NCBI GenBank assembly: GCA_964615375.1
Contig: CAZTOW010000023.1
Location: forward strand, 1 to 64,000
Reading direction: 5' to 3'
Origin: CAZKWG01 sp964615375
GTDB lineage: Bacteria > Myxococcota_A > UBA796 > CAZKWG01
Length of the DNA: 64,000 nt
In this document: positions 1 through 7,796 of the stretch, one piece after another
How positions within the stretch are numbered: the stretch's first letter is position 1
How the letters are laid out: the number at the start of each line of letters is the position of its first letter
The notes under the pieces: generated by a model
Told to the model about the DNA's origin: nothing
The model's database searches: none
What the model saw: the letters and a program-made list of their open reading frames with translations, nothing else
Translations under genes and position numbers: made by a program

Positions 1-112
1 GGCATCGGCATCGGCATCGGCATCGGCATCGGCATCGACATCGACATCGGCATCGACATCGACATCGACATCGACATCGCGGGACGGCATCGGCATCGGC
101 ATCGACATCGAC

Positions 113-451
113 ATCGGCGATCTTCTCCGAGTCTCCCCTCATCCGGCCTTCGGCCACCTTCTCCCGGAGGGAGAAGGGGAGGAGTGAGGGCCACTCCTTA
201 GGCTGATGCGAGCACGAGAATGTCCAGACCCTCGCCTTCACTTGGTGGAAGGGGGAGGAGTGAGGGCCACTCCTCAGGCAGATGCGAGCACGAGAATGTC
301 CAGACCCTCGCCTTCTCTTGGTGGAAAGGGGAAGAGTGAAGGCCACTCCTCAGGCTGATGCGAGAGCACGAATGTCCAAACCCTCCCCTTCTCCCTCTGG
401 GAGAAGGTGGCCGAAGGCCGGATGAGGGGAGACTCGGAGAAGATCGCCGAT
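113..451. repeat. 67-bp inverted repeat (REP/MITE-like element) with 205-bp spacer
   Basis: The arm at 113-179 is the reverse complement of 385-451 with a single mismatch (CCG versus CTG). Each arm contains a CCTTCGG/CCGAAGG core and a TTCTCCC/GGGAGAA palindrome. The arms contain the kind of string (CATCCGGCCTTCGGCCACC) that I recall as a dispersed intergenic element in many proteobacterial genomes; that is memory, not a search. The spacer holds three 76-bp direct repeats. Confidence 0.85.
180..400. repeat. Three 76-bp direct repeats, each with an AGGAGTG-N5-CACTCCT hairpin
   Basis: Units start at about 182, 258 and 334, an exact 76-bp period. Each carries GAGTGAGGGCCACTCCT (GAGTGAAGG in copy 3), then a GATGCGAG string, then AATGTCCAGACCCTCGCC with small changes. 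Copies 1 and 2 contain a perfect 7-bp stem with 5-nt loop (180-198 and 256-274); copy 3 has one mismatch. The third unit runs into the right arm of the surrounding inverted repeat. No open frame with normal coding character crosses it. Confidence 0.85.
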
Positions 452-689
452 TCCGGCCCACGATGCCGATGCCGATGCCGATGCCGTCCCGCGATTCCGA
501 TTCCGATGTCGATTCCGATTCCGATGTCGATTTCGATGTCGATGCCGTCCCGCGATGCCGATGCCGATGTCGATGCCGATGTCGATGCCGATGCCGATGC
601 CGATGCCGATGCCGATGCCGTCCCGCGATGCCGATGCCGATGCCGATGCCGATGCCGATCCCGACTCCCTCCCGCGATCCCGATTCTCC

Positions 690-1097
690 CTATCCCTCCC
701 TCCTCTTCCCCTCCCGCCACAACCCGTCCAGCTCCTCCGCCTCCAGCCCGTCCAGCCTCCATCCCCGCTCCGCCGCGATCTGCTCCATCGCTGCATATCT
801 CCTCGCGAAGCGCCGATTCGCCTCCTCGAGCGCCGCCTCGGCCGGGGTCCCGGCCCAGCGGCCGAGGTTGCAGAGGGCCTGGAGCAGGTCGCCGAGCTCG
901 TGGCGGACGGCGGGGTCGGCGAGGCCCTGGCGGTGGGCGAGGGCGTGCTCGAGCTCGGCGAGCTCCTCGCGGACCTTGGCCATCACGCCGTCGAGGTCGG
1001 GCCAGTCGAAGCCCACGCGCGCCGCGTCGGTCGCGAGACGGTCGGCGTCGCCGAGCGGGGAGGAGGCCGGCTTCGGGGCAGGCTGGGTCGGGTCCAT
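690..1097 (-). CDS. mazG: MazG-type nucleoside triphosphate pyrophosphohydrolase
   Basis: The 135-residue product matches a single MazG domain, an all-alpha, Mg-dependent NTP pyrophosphohydrolase fold used for housecleaning of nucleotides. The metal-binding EExxE...ExxD pattern is visible: EELAE at residues 44-48 and HELGD at 66-70. The C-terminal NRRF...RRYAAMEQIAAERGW stretch is also typical of the family. It is about half the length of the two-domain E. coli MazG (263 residues), so it is the one-domain form. The ATG at 1097 was chosen because it directly precedes the domain; the open frame upstream is only the antisense of the kinase gene. It is divergent from the kinase with 54 bp between, and its 3' end abuts the hexamer repeats. 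Confidence 0.8.
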   Translation of the reverse strand: MDPTQPAPKPASSPLGDADRLATDAARVGFDWPDLDGVMAKVREELAELEHALAHRQGLADPAVRHELGDLLQALCNLGRWAGTPAEAALEEANRRFARRYAAMEQIAAERGWRLDGLEAEELDGLWREGKRREG

Positions 1098-1151
1098 TCG
1101 GCGTGCCCTCCGAGAGCGGTTATCATCCCGCGCACGACACGGAGCAGCCTC

Positions 1152-2632
<1,481 letters not shown>

Positions 2633-2636
<4 letters not shown>

Positions 2637-3142
2637 GCCCCGCGCAGCGCGCGCTCGACGGCGGGGTCCTCCTGCCCGCGCAGGGCGCTGACCTCGAAGG
2701 TCGCGGGGGCCCGCGCGCCGCGCATCTCCACGCACATCTGGCGCGCGATCACCCGCACGCCCACCGCGCGCGGGCGCAGGGCCTCGAGGACGGTGTCGGC
2801 GATCTGGGCCGCCAGCCGCTCCTGGAGCTGCGGGCGGCGGGCGAGCACCTCCACCGTGCGCGCCAGGGCGCCCAGCCCCGTGATGCGCCCGGCGGGCCGG
2901 ATGACCAGGTTCACCGTCCCGAAGAAGGGGAGCAGGTGGTGGGCGCACAGCGAGTGGAAGGGCAGGTCGCGCATGGTCAGCAGGTCGTGGCTCTCGCTGG
3001 CCAGGACCTCGAGGGGAGGGAGCGTCCGAGGCTGGAATTCCGCCAGGAGGCCCGCCACCAGCGCGGGCGTGCGCGCCATCTCCGGGTCGCCGTTGAAGCC
3101 GAGGCCCTCCAGGGCCAGCGCGAGGTGCTGTTCGGGCGTCAT
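2633..3142 (-). CDS. folE: GTP cyclohydrolase I
   Basis: 169 residues. It converts GTP to 7,8-dihydroneopterin triphosphate, the first step of folate (and some deazapurine/pterin) synthesis. The zinc and catalytic signature is intact: SLCAHHLLPF gives Cys66, His68 and His69, and QMCVEMRG gives Cys137, matching E. coli Cys110, His112, His113 and Cys181. RPQLQERL...IADTV is also typical. It is shorter than the E. coli enzyme (222 residues), missing mostly the N-terminal helices. The gene is convergent with the kinase and the two stop codons share the tetranucleotide CTAG. It is divergent from the DUF4126 gene with a 78-bp gap. Confidence 0.92.
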
Positions 3143-3220
3143 GGGTCACCGAAAGAGGGCGCGAGGAAGGGTCTGCAATATCATGGGTTCAGGAACCGTA
3201 ACAGCAGCGCGGAGGTGTGC

Positions 3221-3820
3221 ATGGACGCGGTCACCGGGCTCGAGGCACAGGCCATGTTGGAGCAGGCGCTCGCCATCCTGATGGGGCTCGCGCTGGCAGC
3301 GACCTGCGGGATCCGGGCTTTCCTGCCCCTGTTCACTCTCTCGCTGCTGGCGTACTTCGGCAAGGTGGAGCTGGGCGCCGCCTTCGCCTGGCTGGGCACG
3401 CCGCTGGCCGCCCTCTGCTTCGGGGTGGCGGTGCTGGCGGAGCTGCTGGGCGACAAGATCCCGGCGGTAGACCACGCCCTCGACGCGGCGGGCGTGGTGG
3501 TCAAGCCCGTGGCCGCCACCCTGGCCACCGCCAGCGTGGTGACCGAGTTCGACCCGATGCTGGCCGTGGTGCTGGGCCTGGTGACCGGCGGCGTGGCGGC
3601 GGAGGGCATCCACCTGACCAAGGCCAAGGCGCGGGTGGTCAGCTCGGCGCTGACGGGCACCATCGCCAACCCCGTCCTCAGCGTGCTGGAGGACATCGCC
3701 GCCTTCCTGGGCGTGATCCTGGCCTGGGTGGTGCCGGCGCTGGTGGTGCTCTCGGCCATCGGATTCGTGCTGACCGTGTGGCTGTGGCGGCGCTCGCGGA
3801 GGGCGCCGGTCGCGGCTTGA
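3221..3820 (+). CDS. DUF4126-family membrane protein
   Basis: 199 residues with about five hydrophobic segments: near 15-40, 50-68, 100-122, 135-155 and 160-190. The N-terminal pattern of a long helix followed by CGIRAFLPL, and the internal LGDKIPAVDHALDAAG motif, match the uncharacterised DUF4126 family of inner-membrane proteins. No biochemical role is known to me. The ATG at 3221 is preceded by GGAGG five bases upstream, which decides the start. The stop at 3818-3820 is followed directly by a perfect inverted repeat, then the MFS gene on the same strand. Confidence 0.8.
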   Translation: MDAVTGLEAQAMLEQALAILMGLALAATCGIRAFLPLFTLSLLAYFGKVELGAAFAWLGTPLAALCFGVAVLAELLGDKIPAVDHALDAAGVVVKPVAATLATASVVTEFDPMLAVVLGLVTGGVAAEGIHLTKAKARVVSSALTGTIANPVLSVLEDIAAFLGVILAWVVPALVVLSAIGFVLTVWLWRRSRRAPVAA

Positions 3821-3821
3821 C

Positions 3822-3852
3822 GCGATGCAGCATTCCTACTATGCTGCATCGC
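3822..3852 (+). promoter_or_regulatory. Perfect 12-bp inverted repeat ahead of the MFS gene
   Basis: GCGATGCAGCAT (3822-3833), a 7-nt loop, then the exact reverse complement (3841-3852). It starts one base after the DUF4126 stop and ends three bases before the MFS ATG at 3856, and it contains the alternative ATG at 3841. No T-run follows, so it does not look like an intrinsic terminator. An operator or a translation-controlling hairpin is more likely. Confidence 0.6.
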
Positions 3853-3855
3853 AAC

Positions 3856-5112
3856 ATGAACGAGAACCCCGCCGCTCCCTCCGTCTCTGGCCGCGCATGG
3901 CTCGCGCTCGCGCTCCTGTGCGTGGTCTACCTGATGAACTTCCTGGACAGGACGCTCATCTTCATCCTGTTCCCGCTCATCAAGAAGGAGATGCAGTTCT
4001 CGGACCTGCAGCTCGCGGCGCTGGGCAGCACCTCCTTCGTGCTCTTCTACACGCTGCTGGGCGTGCCCTTCGGGCGGATGGCGGACCGGGTCAACCGCAA
4101 GCGCATGATCGCGGCGGGCCTGGTGACCTGGAGCGTGTTCAGCGGGCTCACCGGGCTGGCGAGCGACTTCTGGAGCATCTTCCTGTGTCGCGTGATGGTG
4201 GGCGTGGGCGAGGCGACCCTGGGGCCGGCGGCGACCAGCCTGCTGAGCGACCTGTTCCCCAAGGAGCGGCGCGGCACGGTGCAGTCCATCTACTCGGCGG
4301 GCATCCCCCTGGGGGCGGCGGCGGCCTTCTTCGTGGGCGCGCACCTGGGCCAGGAGCTGGGCTGGCGCTGGGCCTTCTACCTGCTGGGCTTCCCCGGCGT
4401 GCTGCTGGCGATGCTGGTGCTGCTCATCGCCGAGCCCGCCCGCGGCGCGACGGAGGGCGCCTCCGCGCAGCAGAGCGCCGACCCGCGGGCCCTCCTGGGC
4501 GCGAAGCCCCTGTACTGGCACGTCTTCGGCTACGCGATGCTGGCGGTGGCGGCCAACAGTCTGAGCATCTGGATCCCCAGCTTCCTGGTCCGCTTCTGGG
4601 AGATGCCCCTGCCCGATGTCGGCACCCTGACCGGGCTGAGCATGGCCGTCTCCGGCGGGCTGGCGACGGGCTTCGGCGGGGCGGTGGCGGACCGCTTCCG
4701 GTCGCACGGCCCCGGTGGGCGCATGCGCTTCACCGCGCTGCTGGCGCTGATCTGCACGCCGCTGTGGCTGGGCCTCATCTGGGCGGGCTCGGTCGGCATG
4801 GTGCAGGTCTGCTTCTTCCTGCTGGCCGGGCTCGGGCTCGCCTGGCTGGGGCCGGCGGCGGCGGACGTCCACGACATCGTGGGCCCGCGCCTGCGCGGCT
4901 TCGGGATCGCGGTCTACTTCTTCGTGGTCAACGCGCTCGGCTACGGGCTCGCCCCGCTGGGCGTGGGCGCCCTCTCCGACGCGCTGGGCGTGGCCGAGGC
5001 GCCGGGCAACATGCGCTACGCCCTGATGAGCGCCCCCATCGCCAGCCTGATCGCGGCGGGGCTGCTGTACATGGGCAGCCGCGCGATGACGAGGGCGCAG
5101 GCGGAGGCCTGA
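3856..5112 (+). CDS. Major facilitator superfamily transporter (Spinster-like)
   Basis: 418 residues with about 12 predicted transmembrane helices. MFS signatures are present: YLMNFLDRTLI in helix 1, GRMADRVNRKR in the loop between helices 2 and 3 (motif A type), and GVGEA...SDLFPKERRGT. The latter pair is typical of the Spinster-like / hexuronate-type MFS branch, whose substrates include sphingolipids, sugars and organic acids; the substrate here is unknown. Neither ATG 3841 nor ATG 3856 has a Shine-Dalgarno sequence. 3856 was preferred because 3841 lies in the stem of the upstream inverted repeat. It may be cotranscribed with the DUF4126 gene 35 bp upstream. Confidence 0.85.
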   Translation: MNENPAAPSVSGRAWLALALLCVVYLMNFLDRTLIFILFPLIKKEMQFSDLQLAALGSTSFVLFYTLLGVPFGRMADRVNRKRMIAAGLVTWSVFSGLTGLASDFWSIFLCRVMVGVGEATLGPAATSLLSDLFPKERRGTVQSIYSAGIPLGAAAAFFVGAHLGQELGWRWAFYLLGFPGVLLAMLVLLIAEPARGATEGASAQQSADPRALLGAKPLYWHVFGYAMLAVAANSLSIWIPSFLVRFWEMPLPDVGTLTGLSMAVSGGLATGFGGAVADRFRSHGPGGRMRFTALLALICTPLWLGLIWAGSVGMVQVCFFLLAGLGLAWLGPAAADVHDIVGPRLRGFGIAVYFFVVNALGYGLAPLGVGALSDALGVAEAPGNMRYALMSAPIASLIAAGLLYMGSRAMTRAQAEA

Positions 5113-5148
5113 GGGCACCCGAGCGCGGGTCGCGAACCCCGAGCAGGT

Positions 5149-5907
5149 CTAAGGCAAGGCGGCCTCGATCTGCTCGTCGGGGATCCCTTCCAGCTCGATC
5201 GCGATGATCTCGGCGCCTGAGCCGAGGAGGACGAAGGTGGGGATACCCCCAGCGAAATAGTCCTGCAACACCTCGGTGCCGGGATCCGCGAGCACTGGCG
5301 TGGAGACGTCGTACTCCTCGGCGAAGCTGGCGACGTACTCCTCTGTGGGGCTCTCCCCGTCCTCGTCCGCCCCGATAAGGGTCAGGACCATGAAGGTCTC
5401 GTCGCCGAAGTCGTCCATCCAGCGTCGAACCTGGTCCATGGAGTCCGACGCCGTGGGGGACCAGCCGGCCTCGAAGACCAGGACGACCGCGGCGCCACAG
5501 TAGTCGTACAAGCTGACGTCTTCGCCGGTCTGGTCCGTCAGCGTGAAGTCGTGAGCGACATCACCCTCGGAGTAGCCCGTGCCAACAGGCGTCGTGGTGC
5601 AGCCATAGGGGCTGGTCGGCGTCGTGGAGCCGCCGCAGGCCGGCTCAGACGGGTAGGCCTCGGCGAGGATCTCGATGGCGTCCGTGCAGTACGCGCGGCA
5701 GACGGTCTGGGCGTCCTCCTCGTCGTTCCAGCAGGTCCCATCCTCCCCGTAGATGGCCTCGATGGTCGCGGTGGGCTCACCCGTCGCCTCCGCGCAGGCG
5801 ATGTAGTCCAGGCACTCTCCAAGGTCGGTCTCCTGGCTCTTGTCACCGCAGGCGGGGAGGACGGAGCTGAGGAGGAGACCGCCGAAGACGACACGACGCA
5901 CGTCCAT
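5149..5907 (-). CDS. Thioredoxin-fold lipoprotein lacking the CxxC motif
   Basis: 252 residues. An N-terminal lipoprotein signal ends in the lipobox LPAC (Cys about 20). A Cys-rich spacer (about 25-110) follows, then a TlpA/AhpC-like domain from GDVAHDFTLTDQTG to the end. The strand that normally ends in WCxxC reads FEAGWSPTASD, so both redox cysteines are absent, while the cis-Pro segment GGIPTFVLLG is kept. It is therefore probably not a thiol oxidoreductase. ATG 5907 was chosen for the signal peptide and a GAGGTG sequence just upstream, although the frame stays open to 6009. It would be anchored to a membrane on the periplasmic side or at the cell surface. Confidence 0.75.
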   Translation of the reverse strand: MDVRRVVFGGLLLSSVLPACGDKSQETDLGECLDYIACAEATGEPTATIEAIYGEDGTCWNDEEDAQTVCRAYCTDAIEILAEAYPSEPACGGSTTPTSPYGCTTTPVGTGYSEGDVAHDFTLTDQTGEDVSLYDYCGAAVVLVFEAGWSPTASDSMDQVRRWMDDFGDETFMVLTLIGADEDGESPTEEYVASFAEEYDVSTPVLADPGTEVLQDYFAGGIPTFVLLGSGAEIIAIELEGIPDEQIEAALP

Positions 5908-6046
5908 GATCGCACCTCGCAAGGCTGAGCATTCTCGAATGGCCAGGATAACCCAAGGGGGGCTGCCGCACCTGCGGGCGGCGACGTGACGGGACCCGCG
6001 CCTGGGCACCTCTACCGCCTCCTCCTGAAGCCATTATGCTCCCCCT

Positions 6047-7453
6047 ATGCGTGAGCGCCTCGATCTCCTGCTCTTCCACGCCTGGCACCTGGCGCTGGAT
6101 CCGCGCGAGCAGGAGGTGATGCGGCCCTTCCCGCCGCTGGGCGTGCAGTACCTCGTCTCCTGGCTGAGGACGCACGGTTTCCCGGCGGTGGACTGGTACG
6201 ACGCCACCTTCGAGCCCGGCCCGGAGCGCTTTCACGCCGTCTGCGCCGAGCTCGACCCGCGGGTGGTGGGGCTCTACGGCCACACGGTGACCCGACCCGT
6301 GGCGAAGCCGATGGTCGCGCGGGCGCGGGAGGAGGGGCGGCGCGTGGTCGCGGGCGGGCCCGACCCCGTGCAGTACCTGGACGAGTACCTGGACGCGGGC
6401 GTGGAGGTCGTGGTCATCGGCGAGGGCGAGCGCACGCTCACCGAGCTGATGGAGCACCTACGGGACAACGGCTGGGTGTGGAATTTTGCTGCGTTGCAGC
6501 AGGTCCGCGGGATCGCGTTTCGGCTGGACGGGCGGCTGGTGCGCACGGAGCCCCGCCTGCTGATCCGCCCGCTGGACCAGATCCCCTGGCCCGCCCGCGA
6601 GCGCCGCGACCTGGACCGCTACTTCCAGGCCTGGCGAGCCCGCCACGGCGAGACCGCGCTGAGCGTGGTGACCAGCCGCGGCTGCCCCTACCACTGCTCC
6701 TGGTGCAGCAAGCAGGTCTACGGCGACACCTTCCGGCGCCGCTCGGTGGACGACGTGATCGACGAGGTGCAGCAGCTCCGCGCCACCTTCGCCCCCGACC
6801 AGATCTGGTTCGCCGACGACATGTTCACCATCAACCGGCGCTGGGTGCTGGACTTCTGCCGGCGCATGGTCGAGCGGGACGCGGTGGTGCCCTTCTACGT
6901 GATCGGCCGCCCGGAGACGCTCGATCCCCTGCTGTGCGCCGAGCTGCGCCGGGCGGGCTGCTATCGGGTCTACGTCTCGGCCGAGAGCGGGGCCCAGCAT
7001 GTCCTGGACCGGATGAAGAAGGAGAGCTCGGTGGACGACATCTACCGGGCGGCCCGGCTCCTGCGCGCGGCGGGCATCGAGCTGGGGGTCTTCGTGATGC
7101 TGGGCTACCCCGGCGAGACCCGCGAGGACGTGGACCGGACCCTGGCCATGCTCCACGCCATCTCGCCGGAGGTGACGCTGCTGAGCGTGGCCCACCCGAT
7201 GAAGGGCACGGCCTTCTACGAGGAGGTCGCCGACCGCATCGAGGACCGGCCGGGATGGGCCGAGGCGAACGGGGGTCGGCTGGCCTTCCGCATGGACCTC
7301 GACCCCCAATTCTACGAGCGCGCCCAGCGGATGATCTGGTCGGAGACCGAGCTGGTGCGCCGCCTGCGCCGGGGCGAGTACGACGCGCGCACGGCCTCCC
7401 TCCTGCTGAAGGCCCCGGTCTGGCGCGCCGCCGCCTGGCTCGCGGCGAGGTAA
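6047..7453 (+). CDS. B12-binding-domain radical SAM protein
   Basis: 468 residues. The N-terminal half resembles the cobalamin-binding Rossmann domain: PLGVQYLVSWLRTHG, then VVAGGPDP and VVIGEGERT. The radical SAM core follows, with the 4Fe-4S cysteines in CPYHCSWC (Cys213, Cys217, Cys220), then a GE-like SAESG segment and VFVMLGYPGET. Such proteins do methylations, ring contractions and other radical chemistry; the substrate cannot be read from sequence. ATG 6047 has no clear ribosome-binding site. Codons 146-152 are a local AT-rich patch containing a 15-bp palindrome found twice more in the window. The small coiled-coil gene follows 9 bp downstream. Confidence 0.85.
   Translation: MRERLDLLLFHAWHLALDPREQEVMRPFPPLGVQYLVSWLRTHGFPAVDWYDATFEPGPERFHAVCAELDPRVVGLYGHTVTRPVAKPMVARAREEGRRVVAGGPDPVQYLDEYLDAGVEVVVIGEGERTLTELMEHLRDNGWVWNFAALQQVRGIAFRLDGRLVRTEPRLLIRPLDQIPWPARERRDLDRYFQAWRARHGETALSVVTSRGCPYHCSWCSKQVYGDTFRRRSVDDVIDEVQQLRATFAPDQIWFADDMFTINRRWVLDFCRRMVERDAVVPFYVIGRPETLDPLLCAELRRAGCYRVYVSAESGAQHVLDRMKKESSVDDIYRAARLLRAAGIELGVFVMLGYPGETREDVDRTLAMLHAISPEVTLLSVAHPMKGTAFYEEVADRIEDRPGWAEANGGRLAFRMDLDPQFYERAQRMIWSETELVRRLRRGEYDARTASLLLKAPVWRAAAWLAAR
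6487..6501. repeat. 15-bp palindrome TGCTGCGTTGCAGCA, copy 1
   Basis: Inside the radical SAM gene, in an AT-rich codon patch (AAT TTT GCT GCG TTG). Identical copies at 14709-14723 and 46511-46525. 6-bp arms with a GTT centre. Confidence 0.85.
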
Positions 7454-7462
7454 GATGGGCTC

Positions 7463-7774
7463 ATGACGTCCACGCTCCCTTCCCCCGCGCCCTCCGTCGA
7501 GCTCCCCATCGCCCCGAGCGCGGAGGCGTGGCGGGCGATGAGCCCGAAGGAGCAGGACGCCTTCCTGGACGAGGCGCTCGCCGCGCTGCAGCGCCAGAAG
7601 GTGGAGCGGCGGGCAGCTACGGAGGCCGCGGCTCGGGAGGAGGCCGAGCAGCGGGCAGCTACGGAAGCCGCGGCGCGCCAGGAGGCGGAGCAGCGGGCCT
7701 TGGAGGCCGAGCGGAGGGTGCGGGAGCTGGAGGCCGAGCTGGCCCGGCTGAGGGCCGGCTCGGAGAGGGGTTGA
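7463..7774 (+). CDS. Small coiled-coil protein, function unknown
   Basis: 103 residues, soluble, highly charged. Residues 1-45 hold a SPKEQDAFLDEALAAL segment; residues 45-100 are a continuous Ala/Glu/Arg helix that should form a coiled coil. It contains a 14-residue unit repeated twice nearly exactly (RRAATEAAAREEA, QRAATEAAARQEA), coded by a 42-bp DNA repeat at about 7603-7688. The look resembles C-terminal tails of some Uma2-family proteins in myxobacteria, but no nuclease domain is present, so it could be a remnant. It lies 9 bp after the radical SAM gene and is probably in the same transcript. Confidence 0.6.
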   Translation: MTSTLPSPAPSVELPIAPSAEAWRAMSPKEQDAFLDEALAALQRQKVERRAATEAAAREEAEQRAATEAAARQEAEQRALEAERRVRELEAELARLRAGSERG

Positions 7775-7796
7775 GTTGGCTAGATGATCTAGTCTT

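Larger units (their letters stand above)
1..665. repeat. Hexamer microsatellites in inverted orientation around a hairpin-forming core
   Basis: Positions 1-112 are almost entirely GGCATC/GACATC hexamers. Positions 461-665 are the complementary GATGCC/GATGTC/GATTCC hexamers. The right side is organised in blocks, each closed by GTCCCGCGAT (about 486, 547 and 620); the left side has the complement ATCGCGGGAC at 76-85. The whole region is therefore an imperfect palindrome centred near 282, and its left arm may continue beyond the window. The frames through it read as Met-Pro, Arg-Cys or Asp-Ala dipeptide runs and are not believable genes. It lies downstream of the mazG stop codon. Confidence 0.85.

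Noticed and set aside
358..1151. Long plus-strand open frames over the hexamer repeats, including one running into the kinase
   Set aside because: They read as Met-Pro, Arg-Cys or Asp-Ala dipeptides from microsatellite DNA or as the antisense of mazG. The kinase has its own GTG with ribosome-binding site at 1152.
3181..5118. 645-codon minus-strand frame opposite the MFS and DUF4126 genes
   Set aside because: His/Arg/Ala/Gln-rich antisense translation of strongly supported plus-strand genes; no domain recognised.
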